Positions 1 to 10,086 of a DNA stretch of 64,000 nucleotides are shown here, one piece after another (position 1 is the stretch's first letter; the number at the start of each line of letters is the position of its first letter). The position numbers and the translations under genes are program-made. The stretch is from Cryptomeria japonica. Taxonomy: Eukaryota > Streptophyta > Pinopsida > Cupressales > Cupressaceae. The DNA lies in the NCBI RefSeq assembly GCF_030272615.1, contig NC_081408.1, positions 407,389,889-407,453,888 on the forward strand, read 5' to 3'. The notes below the pieces were generated by a model. It searched no databases. It saw only the letters and a list, made by a program, of their open reading frames with translations, and was not told the DNA's origin.

Positions 1-1
1 C

Positions 2-247
2 ATGACTCTTCAGACATTATTTATTCCCCATTTATCATCAGTTCAAGAGCAGATCAACCGAGCTACCCAATTGTCCACTCAAGTAGAGGGAAGCACTTTA
101 GATGGTTTTATCTCACTATCCGCTGATATCACCGCTCAGAATTCTCTAATGGAAAGTGTCAAGGATGCACTTACCACCTCTCTCAAAGATGCTCATACAA
201 AGTATAAATCTATTTTTGATCAATTGCCCCCACCAAATGGTAACTAG
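2..247 (+). CDS. 3' end of a coiled-coil ORF2-like protein, element A (partial)
   Basis: An open frame runs in from the left edge and stops at 245-247, so this is the C-terminal part of a longer protein and its first Met need not be the start. About 81 residues are visible. They are rich in Gln, Ser, Leu and Lys with heptad-like spacing, suggesting helix or coiled coil, and end in a short Pro/Asn tail. No enzyme motif is visible. The position, just before a G-rich 3' UTR, a polypurine tract and an LTR, matches the ends of the coiled-coil ORFs in elements D and J. I infer it is the tail of the same kind of accessory ORF in a pol-less LTR element. The protein family is not recognised. Confidence 0.5.
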   Translation: MTLQTLFIPHLSSVQEQINRATQLSTQVEGSTLDGFISLSADITAQNSLMESVKDALTTSLKDAHTKYKSIFDQLPPPNGN

Positions 248-557
248 TTTTGATGTTTGTCAAAAAGGGGGAGTGTACCGAGTATACAAAGTATCTGAGT
301 GTATAGAGATAATAATATATATACCGAGTGTACAATTGAAATTGACAGGGGGAGCATAGAACATCAAGAGCATGAAATACAGAGTATAGATCATCAAGTT
401 ATACAACATATTGATAAGGGGAGTATGCATTTGAGTATGTATTTGAACAAATGTATATACTATCATTTCAGTTTATTTTGTAAAGTATATAGATTTTGTA
501 TTATGACTTTGAAAGGAGTTTTGTCAAACATACCAAACTAATGTCAAAAGGGGAGAT
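248..557 (+). other. 3' UTR of element A with repeated polypurine tracts
   Basis: Non-coding stretch between the ORF stop and the LTR. It holds four G-rich purine tracts: near 263-275 (caaaaagggggagtg), 343-357 (acagggggagcataga), 416-425 (aaggggagta) and 546-556. The last lies against the LTR and is the likely primer for plus-strand DNA synthesis. The sequence between is AT-rich with recurring 'accgagt' words. No ORF is supported. Confidence 0.6.
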
Positions 558-1741
558 TGTTGCTATTTACTAAGTTGTCATTAGTTTTATGTCCAAAGTC
601 ATTCTATATACTCTAGTCGGTTAATACCACCGAAATGTCCAGTCGGTAATTACTAAGGTGTCGGTTATAGAGAAAGGCTAGTCACCGAGATGAGACACAC
701 CGAGTTGTCTACAGAGTAAAGTTCTATGTCTATCGAGCAGCAAAGAAGGTATACCGAGTCAATCTGAACTGAGTGAAAATGTGTTACCAGATTCAATGAA
801 CCTGGACACACATGTGAAACGTGTTACAAGATTCGAGAACATAGAACCGTTATTACATAGGAAATTGCATTTAAATATTTTGTATGATTTTGAGGGAGTT
901 TATCCAATGAAATAGTTTCTATGTTTATTCATTCAATAAAACATGTTTGTATGATCGATGTATGAATAAGATCACCATCTTAGAGATCTATATATACAGA
1001 ATGATTTGAGTATCTAATCATGAGAAAAAATGATGAGTTGAATATGAAAATCTTGAGAGAAGATAAGATGTGAAGATTAACAGAGATATTCAGAGGTCAC
1101 TGAAAAGGTTTTTTCAAAGAACAGTTTAAGTGATAGAGTATATAGAAGTGGTCACTGAGTTGACTTATCAATTACTGAGGCATGCTATGAGCATGGTAAT
1201 TTCATATTGAGCACATAGAGTCTGCTATAACATTTTAGATGTAAAGTTGTAGATATTTTGTAAAGATTTTGATTGAATTATTTTGAGTTGAGTTAGAAAC
1301 CTTTAACAGGGTAAAAGACTCTAACAAAGTCTATAAATTGTAAAGCCTTTAACTAGGTACAACATTTTGTAAAAGTGTTTGTAAATCCTTTAGCAAGGTA
1401 GATCTAAAGATCTTTGTACTCCTAATAAGGTAAGCTATCAGAAATAGCTAAACATGTAGCTCTAACCGAGCAATCTTGATTATTGCAGTAGTGAAATTGT
1501 GGGTGCCATCCTCACTGCAGTTTTTCTCTCTAACCAAGAGTTTCTGCGTAACCAAAATCTTTGTGTTATGGAGTGAAATTTTTATGAATGTTATTTCTAT
1601 GATTATGTTTCAGCATTATATATTATGAGATCAATAGTATTCAGTTTATGTTTAACAGTAAAATTGTTGTTCAAGAAAAGTTTTGAGGTACTGATTCACC
1701 CCTCCCCTCTTAGTACATTAGCTTTCCTTGTTGGACCTAAT
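558..1741 (+). repeat. 3' LTR of element A
   Basis: The LTR begins TGTTGC directly after the purine tract aaaggggagat. It ends about 1741 in 'cctaata', a variant of the 'cctaaca' end seen in D. Like D it has a late 'ctgattcacccctcccctct' pyrimidine tract just before the end and a decayed copy of the gtggg/cccac motif near 1499-1530. Length is about 1.18 kb. The partner LTR lies left of the window, so the exact ends and TSD cannot be checked. It is inserted into LTR B. Confidence 0.65.
989..997 (+). promoter_or_regulatory. TATA-like box in LTR A
   Basis: TATATATAC about 430 bp into the LTR, a candidate U3 promoter. It is supported by sequence and position only. Confidence 0.3.
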
Positions 1742-1965
1742 AGTCTACACATGCAGAAAGGCCAACTGCCTAGAGCTCACTGCTCAATCACAAAATGGGA
1801 GTCACACTGACTACAATTGGATGGTTAAATCCAATGATAATGTACTACTCAAAATAGCATCTTCATATGCTAGATTCAGTACCATTTAAGCTTTGATTCT
1901 CTTCTTCATACCTTCCTTGAATCTTCAAATGATGTTTGCATGTATAGCTCTACTTATATTCGCAT
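1742..1965 (-). repeat. LTR B, left fragment (reverse orientation)
   Basis: Read on the minus strand, 1748-1795 matches a segment of the D LTR (2439-2485, gcagtgagctctaggcagtt), so this is part of a related LTR in the opposite orientation. It continues at 16169-16712 once D and its TSD are removed. The left side is cut by insertion of A. It holds no gene. Confidence 0.6.
1961..1965. repeat. Left TSD of element D
   Basis: CGCAT immediately before the D left LTR, matching TGCAT at 16164-16168 with one C/T difference. Confidence 0.6.
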
Positions 1966-2769
1966 TGTTGGCATATACACACTCCAATGAGACATTGTAG
2001 GTGATTGAAGGTTTTGTCATTGATGGCAACCTTACAATCCTATAGCACCAGCAAGGCATTACACTAGCACTAGCAAGATCAGACTCTACACCAGCACTCA
2101 GACCATCGGCACCGGCAGAGAAAGGAAGCATACCGGCATAGAGGCCGACAGGATTTTTGTTGTATTATATTTTGTTTATTATTGTAAAATCTTTGTAAGC
2201 CGACTTGGCATCATTGTAAAATGACTCTTATATAAGAGAGATCATTGTAGAACATTTATAAGTAAGAAAGAAGATTGTATTTAGGAGAAATAAGGTAGAC
2301 CTATTAAGCGAATTATAGGTTAAGGGTTTATGTAAGAAGCAGAGCAGAAACCGGTACTAGATCTGGCATTATAGATGCTATTTTGAAGCAGTACAAGATA
2401 CTGGATTTATATAATCCATCATTGTAAGTCAGTGAGACTTTCCATTGAGCAGTGAGCTCTAGGCAGTTGGCCTTCCTGCATGTGCAGGCCCCTCTTGTAG
2501 TAGTAATATTATCTTATTGGACAGAAAGTGAATATTGTGGGTCACAAATCCCACTGAGGTTTTTCCCACACCAGGTTTCCTCTTTAAATCATTGTGTTAT
2601 GGTGTGTTTTTCATGTGGTTGCTTTAATTATGTTTATTGCATTATTTCTTGCATACCGGTACACTGTTATAATATGTTCTACATGTTTTAAGTTATGAAA
2701 TTCAATTCATCGGTTAGATACTGATTCACCCCCCCCCCCCTCACTCTCAGTATCTATGGAATCCTAACA
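1966..2769 (+). repeat. 5' LTR of element D
   Basis: 804 bp, TGTTGG...CCTAACA, directly repeated at 15365-16163 with scattered substitutions (about a dozen in the first 190 bp), which implies an old insertion. It contains TATATAAG at 2229-2236, a gtggg-N-cccac hairpin at 2537-2554 and a C-tract near 2730-2745. Confidence 0.9.
2229..2236 (+). promoter_or_regulatory. TATA box in D 5' LTR
   Basis: TATATAAG, conserved in the right LTR at 15628-15635. It lies about 260 bp into the LTR and likely sets the start of the D transcript. Confidence 0.5.
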
Positions 2770-2771
2770 AT

Positions 2772-2783
2772 TGGTATCAGAGC
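2772..2783 (+). other. Primer-binding site of D (tRNA-iMet type)
   Basis: TGGTATCAGAGC two bases after the LTR end. This is the standard complement of the 3' end of plant initiator tRNA-Met used by Ty1/copia elements and many gypsy elements. Confidence 0.9.
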
Positions 2784-3977
2784 TTGGTCCTCTATTTTCA
2801 GAAGCCTAACAGCTTGAGGAAGATCTTGACACCGGTAGATATGGAAAATCTAATGAAGCAACTAGAAGCAGCTCTTTCAGACTATGATGCAGAGAAACTA
2901 AAAAATATCAAATTAGAAGATGATCTAAAGGCAACCCAAGATATCATTCAAGCACTTCAAGAAAATCTTACCATTTCAAGAAACAAGAGAAGAGAACTTT
3001 GTGAAAAGAAGCAAAATGAGAATGATGAAAAAGAAACTCTTAATGATATGATAAACAATTTGAAACAAGAGAACATGACAACAAAGAATGAGATGCAGGA
3101 TATGACTATGAGATTTTGTAAAGAAATTGAAGATAGAAAGAAGAATGAAGAAGATTTGACCAGAAGACTAAGTGATGCTGCAAATGAAAACATAAGACTT
3201 AGTGATGAAAATGATTTGTTGAAGACAGATCTGATGCACACTCAGAACGACTCCAATGAACTGATGAGGCAGAAAGAAGTCTTAGAAGGAGAACTAGATA
3301 CTGCAAATCAACTTAAAGAGAAATTCAAGAAAAGCTCAGAGGAACTTGGTAACTTGCTGAAGAATCAAAAACCTAAAGGTGACACTTTTGGAATTGGCTT
3401 TGAAGTTGGTGAAAGCTCTGGTACTGCAAATACACGGGATCATAGAAAATCGGTAAGGCAACCTAATGCTTATAAATTCAATGGAAAATGCTTTAACTGT
3501 AATAAGTATGGTCATAGAGAAAATGAATGTAGATCTAGAAATTATCAGAATATCAACACACCCACCGATCAATGTTCAAAAAGCAACAAAGTTGGTCACA
3601 ACTCTGAAAATTGCAAAATGAATGTGAGATGTTATGTTTGTGGAAGATTTGGACACCTATCTAATCAATGCAGAACACAAACCAGCATAGGTTATGGGAA
3701 AGCTATTCAGAAGAATAATGTGACTTGTTATGCATATAACAAGATTGGGCATATTGCAAAATTCTATAGAAGTAAAGGATCACCGGCAAACAACAAAAGT
3801 TCTAGCTTGAAAGGTAAAGAAAAAGTTGAAGAGGTTAAGCAAGAATTCTCAAAACAATGGATTAGAAAGTCAGACCTAAATATTTTTGGGAATACTCCTC
3901 CACTAGTAGAACCAATCAACACTTCACCGACAGGACCAAGTAATACTCCACCAGCAAGAATCTCTTCATCAAATTGA
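2784..3977 (+). CDS. Coiled-coil protein with four CCHC knuckle positions, element D
   Basis: The likely start is Met at 2841, because 2784-2840 overlaps the short leader right after the primer site. Residues 1 to about 180 are highly charged with Leu/Ile/Met heptads, a long coiled coil. No copia UBN2-type or gypsy capsid domain is visible. Knuckle 1 (3489-3530, CFNCNKYGHRENEC) and knuckle 3 (near 3631-3672, CYVCGRFGHLSNQC) are intact CX2CX4HX4C. Knuckle 2 (near 3574-3615) has lost its second Cys, and knuckle 4 (near 3727-3768) has lost its second and last Cys. The stop at 3975-3977 looks like a frameshift, since a +1 frame stays open to 4086. It probably serves as the nucleic-acid-binding Gag-like protein of D. 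The four knuckles without a capsid domain are unusual. Confidence 0.75.
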   Translation: MVLYFQKPNSLRKILTPVDMENLMKQLEAALSDYDAEKLKNIKLEDDLKATQDIIQALQENLTISRNKRRELCEKKQNENDEKETLNDMINNLKQENMTTKNEMQDMTMRFCKEIEDRKKNEEDLTRRLSDAANENIRLSDENDLLKTDLMHTQNDSNELMRQKEVLEGELDTANQLKEKFKKSSEELGNLLKNQKPKGDTFGIGFEVGESSGTANTRDHRKSVRQPNAYKFNGKCFNCNKYGHRENECRSRNYQNINTPTDQCSKSNKVGHNSENCKMNVRCYVCGRFGHLSNQCRTQTSIGYGKAIQKNNVTCYAYNKIGHIAKFYRSKGSPANNKSSSLKGKEKVEEVKQEFSKQWIRKSDLNIFGNTPPLVEPINTSPTGPSNTPPARISSSN

Positions 3978-4282
3978 AGAAAATTTTCTTGAGGGTTTGG
4001 AAATAAATGAGACATATGCTATAATTCCCTCGGTTAATGGTGAGAAGTTGGAAATTACTTCTATATCGATAGATAATGTTAAGTGACTACTTAACCGGCA
4101 TACATAAAATGTGGTAGATGGCAAATAAACATTATAAATTTGTGGTTTTGGCTCCATTTTACCTCACTGAGATTTCAAACATTCGAAGAGCGCGAAATTT
4201 GTAGAGCTAAGGGATTTCGAGCAAAGAGGCAAAGCACTTCGACAATCAATCCATCCAAAGGCAGAAAAAGGTATTTATCATC
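3978..4282 (+). other. Gag tail and spacer between the two ORFs of D
   Basis: The +1 frame from 3976 to a TGA at 4084-4086 gives about 36 more codons of plausible Gag C-terminus. From 4087 to 4282 all frames have stops and no domain is visible. ORF2 then starts at 4283 in a good plant context (atcATGGC). Confidence 0.5.
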
Positions 4283-5141
4283 ATGGCATCTTCCTCTACA
4301 CCTGAATTCATAGCAAACCCTATAGTAGTCAAGGTTATAAAATGCCATAGGCCCGTATTTCATCTAGTTCCCGAGGTAGCTAAGAAAGATGACAATGTAG
4401 GTGCTTTTTCCCAAATTCTAAAGGGAGTTGTTTTCGCAGAAGATCCCCGAATATATATTCATTGCAATATAGAGGAATTAGGAGATGAAGAAATTAAAAG
4501 CATGTATAAGACTATTATATGTGACAATTCCAGTAATGTAAAACCAGAACATAAAATTGTTGAAACCCTAGGATTCACTGAAATCGTCTACATTCCTGAA
4601 TTTACCAAGGAGGTGATTAGCATAGTTTTAAGCAAGGTACATGGTTCATTCTTTTGGCTTGATTCAATACACAAAATAACAAAGGAAGTTGTGAAAGTAG
4701 TAACAAGGTTACCTTCCACCGGTAACAGACTAGACAAGACTAAGAAGGTCTCCAATGACCTAGTAATGAACTTAACTGGTGCAACATCAGACAGAAGGTC
4801 TCTGAGGGTTAATGATGTGACTGATATAAATGTGAGATTTGTTAGCATGATTTTAGGGTACAAAGCAACTCATGCAAACAAACTTAACTCAGTTTCCAGT
4901 TTATGCATTAAAAGTGCTTATGACATGGTTAAAGACAATGTGAAAATTGATGTATGTGAATGGTTAAAAGATGAGTTGATTGGTAACTTAGGCAAAATCA
5001 AGAAGGATAAGAAAGGAACATTTAGATTTGGAAATCTACTTGTATGCTTGATGCTACACATAACTAAATAGGTTCCCAGTATTGGCCATAAGAACCTTGG
5101 ATTTGATATACCGGTAGGAAAACAGTTAACAGACCTATGAT
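4283..5141 (+). pseudogene. ORF2 of element D, N-terminal part (unrecognised family)
   Basis: Open for 262 codons from an ATG in good context to a TAG at 5069-5071. The same frame then carries about 22 further sense codons before insertion of copia E at 5147. The protein has mixed alpha/beta composition without membrane segments or a signal peptide. Near 4676-4760 it has a KEVVKVVTRLPSTGN segment and near 4816-4870 a DINVRFVSMILGYK segment. I recognise no catalytic motif or named domain. With 12957-15140 it forms one long ORF of about 1000 codons, now broken by stops, a frameshift near the E junction and the E insertion. Its place downstream of Gag, where pol normally sits, makes it a defining feature of this element group. 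Confidence 0.6.
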
Positions 5142-5146
5142 CATAT
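5142..5146. repeat. Left TSD of copia element E
   Basis: CATAT, repeated exactly at 12952-12956 on the other side of E. Confidence 0.85.
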
Positions 5147-6717
5147 TCATAGTTCTGATACTTAATATAAGTACAGATAAAATAGCCAACAAGATGAGAG
5201 GGGAGGGGTGAATCATTCAAACTTAATCATCCATAAAAACATCAGATTCAACCTCGGTAACATATATATTAGTCATATAACCAAAAACTGTCAAACATGC
5301 AAACTCAAAAGCATATGAACAATATAAACCTCATAACACCAGATTTAACGTGGAAACCCAAATAGGGAAAAACCACTGTGGGATTTCGGACCCACTAAGA
5401 AATATACTCTTCTAGAGTATGCTCGGTTAAAAGCAAATCCTGTTAAAGATTACAAACACATTGCTAGATGTGACCTGGTTAAGGGATTTCCCTCAAATCT
5501 GTTAGGATCTTCACTTTGTTAGAAGTGACCTTGTTAAAGGATTTCAAACACTCAATAAGAATGTCACCTTGCTAGAGGATTTACAAATAAGACTGTTAAG
5601 TCCACTAGGTTAAGAGATTTTCTACTACTTCTCAAAATAATAGTAATAAAAATATGTCTGCAACTTCACATCTAAAAATGTTGAAGCGGATTCTTATTTG
5701 CTCAATACAATCAATTCATAGGACTTATCTTGTCCCTCTGCTGGGCTCTATACTCTGTTATCAAAATAGGTCTTCAAGCTTCTATGCTCGGTAATCACTA
5801 TGTAGCATCCCTGTGCATACACTTGCCCGCATGCATTGTTTATCAACAGTTTCCTATTTATAAACAATCTTCCAACCACTTAATCTCCTTCATCACATTT
5901 CACATGATCAATCATAGCCATCAGATCTTCAATCTTGTCCAGGTTCAATGTATCCTTCGATCTGAAAACATTTTACCCCGCCTTGGAACTTGCATTTTCA
6001 CCTTGGAACTTGTGTTAGGGTATTGTGGTTCAATCTGAGTTGTAGATCTTCCTGCCGATCTTTCTTTACCATAGATTCTTTAACAATCTTCATACACGGC
6101 TTACTAATCATTTAATTTGCTCCAACTCATCAGCTTCCTTCATTAAATATCATATGTAAACATTTAATGCATTCTGTTATAGCTCGGTTGTAGCTCGGTA
6201 AATACTAAACTTCACTCGGTAGATATTCTGCCTTCATTAACTGATAGCAATAACCTTAGGGTTTACCGACTAGGTTCCTTAGGGTTTACCGACTAGGTTC
6301 TTTGGGGTTTACCGACTAGTTTCTTTGCTTGGTAACATAGTATAGTATTAACCTTTCAAACAATAGCATATGTAGGATATCAAAACAATCTAAACATCAT
6401 GATCTCATCATTGTCTAACTTGGTAATAGTTGCCCATTGAATAACTTATCCCCTTATTCATCATATTCTTTCTGTGTCTTTTACCAACATCTTTATACTC
6501 ATCAAATCATACTTCTTAAGATATGGCAACATCATACTGAATTAGAAAATCAATTTCTTGACATCAATGACAAAATAATAATATCAAGACAGTAATCATC
6601 CTTAATCAGTTATATCCATAGTCATCAACAACCTTCTCAATATCCTTATTGAAATGCCAACAATCTCTCATTGTAATTGGAATGCCAACCTTCTTCTTGT
6701 CTGTTATAATTCCAACA
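5147..6717 (-). repeat. 3' LTR of copia E
   Basis: Direct copy of 11403-12951, abutting the polypurine tract on its right. On the minus strand it starts TGTTGG. Its other end has mutated from TG to TC on the plus strand. A gtggg-N-cccac hairpin lies at 5378-5395 and a TATA-like tataaatag (minus strand) at 5854-5862. Between 6244 and 6320 short 'gggtttaccgactag' units repeat three times, against two in the other LTR. Confidence 0.92.
5854..5862 (-). promoter_or_regulatory. TATA box in E 3' LTR
   Basis: TATAAATAG on the minus strand. The same context is conserved in the other LTR near 12110-12120. Confidence 0.45.
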
Positions 6718-6742
6718 ATCTCCCCCTTTGGCATTGATGGCA
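6718..6742 (-). other. Polypurine tract of copia E
   Basis: On the minus strand, tgccaaagggggagat runs directly into the LTR start TGTTGG. The same junction occurs in D (15340-15364) and J (37073-37097). Confidence 0.85.
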
Positions 6743-7170
6743 AAACCAATTGATTTGACTTTATTGAGTCGGATTCAGATTGCTGTGAAATTCTAAAATG
6801 CTGAAATGCTCTCCCCCATACATTAGACTTCTCCTATTTTCTCAATCTTTTCTTTCAATCTGTAGTCTGCTCTTCTTATGTATTCTCCCCTGATATTGGT
6901 CTGATAGGTCTTCTCCCTTATATTGGTCTTCTCCCCCTTTGACAACAATGCCAAAAAGAAAAGAACTAAAAACATAATTGCTTTCTGTAAGAAGTTATTT
7001 CCTGCTGTTGTGTATCAACTAAGTCTCAGTCAGAGCATTTGTCTTCAATTCCTGTTCCCTGTTTATTGTTTCCTACACACCTTTAGAAAACCTCCTAAAG
7101 TGTGTAGATCAACATGAACTCCTAAAGATATTCTGTAGAGTCATCGAATTGATTCTTTCACCAAACTCGA
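6743..7170 (-). other. 3' UTR of copia E with a second purine tract
   Basis: Non-coding stretch between the RNase H stop and the PPT. Near 6928-6953 the minus strand carries a second tract, gcattgttgtcaaaggggga, like the second tracts of A, D and J. Several shorter gggag tracts lie between. No ORF is supported. Confidence 0.6.
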
Positions 7171-7833
7171 TCAGTGAATGGAAGATAGGGGTAGGACACC
7201 TAACTGACTTCTGAGATATTCAAAAGTGTCCTTTGGCAGTGGCTTGGTGAAGATATCTACTATTTGCTCCTTTGTACTAACATATTCCAAGACCACTTTC
7301 TTCTCTTGAACTTCTTCTCTAAGATAATGAAATTTGATAGAGATGTGCTTTGTCTTAGAGTGCATAATAGGATTCTTTGAAATGTTAATGGCACTAGTAT
7401 TATCATAGAATATAGTTACTGGCTCGGTAACTTGCTCATTTATACCTTCCAATAGTTGTTTGATCCATGCTATATTGGTGTAATTTAGTGCTGCAGCAAA
7501 ATATTCAGCTTCTGTTGTTGATTGAGAAACACATCCTTGTTTCTTGCTAAGCCAACTCACTAGTCTTTCTCCTAAAAAGAAAGCTCCTCCACTTGTGCTT
7601 TTCCTGTCATCAATGTTGCCTGCCCAATCAGCATCAGTATAAACTTTTAAATCAAAGTCATTTCCTTTCTGATTTACTAAGCCATAATCCTCAATGCCTT
7701 TCAAGTATCTAAAAATTCTCTTGATTGTTGTCATGTGTGTTTCCTTAGGATCTGCAGAGAATCTTGCAACTATACCTACTGCATGTGCTATATCTGGCCT
7801 GCTGTGAACAACATATTGTAGCTTTCCAATCAT
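7171..7833 (-). pseudogene. RNase H region of copia E pol
   Basis: 220 open codons on the minus strand. The copia pattern GKLQYVVHSRPDIAHAVG marks the end of the RT connection. The RNase H domain follows, with VYTDADWAG (catalytic Asp), the STSGGAFFLG stretch, STTEAEY (catalytic Glu) and a later FYDNTSA (catalytic Asp). The C-terminus carries EQIVDIFTKPLP, a conserved copia tail. The domain normally removes the RNA strand during reverse transcription. The frame is intact here but is separated from the RT core by a TGA just before 7833, where a conserved Arg codon is expected (CGA to TGA). Confidence 0.92.
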
Positions 7834-8865
7834 GGATCAGTAAAGTGTCTCATCAACAAATGTAGATTCATCATTCTTTGATAGTTTAGAGTTGGTAGTC
7901 ATAGGAGTACTTACTGGTTTTGAATCCTCCATTCCAAATTTCTTCAAGATTTCCTTTATGTACTTGGATTGGGTAATGAAAATATCATCTTTCATTTGTA
8001 GTATCTACAGACCTATAAAATATTTTATCTCATCGATTAATGACATCTAAAATTCTTTACTCATTTCATTTCCAAAGTTCTTGCATAGAGAGTCATTTCC
8101 ACTAAAGATAATATCATCAACAAATATGGCTGAGATCAGTATTCCATTTTCATTATTCTTCATGTACATATTGTTGTTTTCACTTGTTCTTATAAAGCTA
8201 ATTTTGATCAAATATGAGTGCAATCTCTCATACCATGCTCTAGGTGCTTGTTTCAGACCATATAAAGCTTTGTTCAATTTACATACCTGATCATTATTTT
8301 CTCCTTCAACAAATCCTTCAAGTTGTTCAATGAAAAATTCTTCTTCTAATATACCATTCAGAAATGCAAATTTGACATCCATTTGATATACCTTGAAATT
8401 CTTGTAAGAAGCATATGCCAACAATGTTCTTACTCCTTCAAGTCTTGCCACAGGTGCAAAAGCCTCACCATTATCAATTCCTTCTTCTTGGGCATAGCCT
8501 TTGCAAACTAGTCTTGCTTTATTCCGAATGACCTCACCCTTTTCATTTAGCTTATTTCTGAAGATCCACTTTGTACCGATTACATTTTTGTCCTTTGGTC
8601 TTGGGACCAGTGTCCATGTGTCATTCTTCTTGATTTGATCAATCTCTTCTATCATTGCATTTATACAATCTTCACTGTTAAATGCCTCTTTCACTATTCT
8701 CGATTCAAATTCAGATATCAAACATGTGTTCTGTCTCAGTTTGTTCCTTGTCATCACTGGTTCATCCTTATTTCCTATAATCTGACTTGGTGCATGATGT
8801 CTTCTGACATACTTGGCTAATATAGGCTCTTTAGGCTCTGTATGATCTTCTTCATCACTTGGTAA
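7834..8865 (-). pseudogene. Reverse transcriptase of copia E pol
   Basis: Minus strand. The N-terminal NDTWTLVPRPKDKNVIGTKW stretch, ARLVCKGYAQEEGID, YQMDVKFAFLNG and LYGLKQAPRAWY are classical copia RT blocks. The active-site motif FVDD lies near 8114-8125. The frame 8047-8757 is open for 236 codons. The thumb/connection at 7834-8046 is recognisable but broken by stops (one where a Gln is expected in the GLQIL-like block). At 8758-8865 the upstream frame continues toward integrase. It would make cDNA from element RNA in virus-like particles. This copy cannot encode a full enzyme. Confidence 0.92.
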
Positions 8866-10086
8866 CTAGATATTTTCTTCATTTTCTTCAATAGTTATCT
8901 TGGTAGGACTTCTTGGTTGCACATAGACAAATCCTTCATAATCTTCTGGTTCTTTGGAGTTTCCTTCATCATTTCTTTCTGAAAATTCATCAATTTTCAC
9001 ATTTTCACTTTCTAATATTTTGTTAGATGATTTGATCAGACATTTAAATGCTTTGCTTCTAGAAGAATAACCTAGAAACATTCCTTCTTCAGTTTTCTGA
9101 TCAAACTTGCCATTTCTATCATCTTTCTGAACATAGCATCTACTCCCAAAGATTTTAAAATAACTTACATTAGGTTTCTTGTCATACCAGATTTCATAAG
9201 GTGTCTTCAAAGTACCTTTCTTCAATTGAACTCAGTTCAAGGTGTAAACAACTATGCTTATTGCTTCTCTCCAAAATGTTTATGGAACTTTCTTTTCAAT
9301 CATCAAGGTTCTAGCACAATCCACAATAGATATGTTCCTTCTCTCAGCTATCCCATTCTACTGTGGAGTTCTTGGTGCAGAGACTTGTCTTTTTATACCA
9401 TGATCATTGCAAAATAAGTTGAACTCATCAGATGTAAACTCTCCTCCTCTATTTGATCTGAGACATTTCAGTTGTCTTCCTGTTTCATTTTCAACTCTAT
9501 CCTTGTACCATTTAAACATTTGAAAAGCTTATGATTTTTCTTTTAAAAACATTACTGACATCATCCTTGAGTAATCATCCACAAATAATATGAAATATTT
9601 ATCACCATAATAACTTTGAACTTTCATAAGACCACAAAGATCAGTATGCACAAGATCTAAAATTCCCTTAGAAGTGTAGGACTTACTTGTAAAGCTTGAT
9701 CTTGTCATCTTACCCATCTAGCATTCTTGACACATAGCATTCTTAGGTTTTTCAAGACTCGGTAGACCTCTTACTCAGTGCTTCTTACTTATTTTGATCA
9801 GATTATCAAAATTAACATGACAAAACCTTTTATGCCATAACCAGGTATCATCTATTCTTGCATATAGACATTTATTTCGAGTTGACTCAAGATGAAATGT
9901 ATTACCTCTTGTTTGTGTCTCAGTAGCAGCTAACTTTCCATGCTTGTCATGAACTTTGACAATTCCTTTTTCAAACTCTATTTGGTAACCTGTATTGTTT
10001 AGCTGTGCTACACTCAACAAATTGTATTTCAAACCTTCAACCCAATAAACATCATTACATTTAGCATTGTCAAGAAGTGTTATGGA
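8866..10086 (-). pseudogene. GAG-pre-integrase and integrase of copia E
   Basis: Minus strand, in pieces. The pre-integrase/zinc region near 9775-10032 has LWHKRFCHVNFDNL (His positions of the HHCC finger). The catalytic core starts near 9529-9717 with LVHTDLCGLM (first Asp) and FVDDYSRM. The segment near 9226-9400 encodes a block where NGIAER follows a TAG at a position normally Gln. 8866-9225 encodes the C-terminal part with KTPYEIWYDKKPNVSYFKIFG and GYSSRSKAFKC. Integrase inserts the cDNA and generates the 5-bp TSD. Stops near 9719, 9775 and 9361 and others inactivate this copy. Confidence 0.9.
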
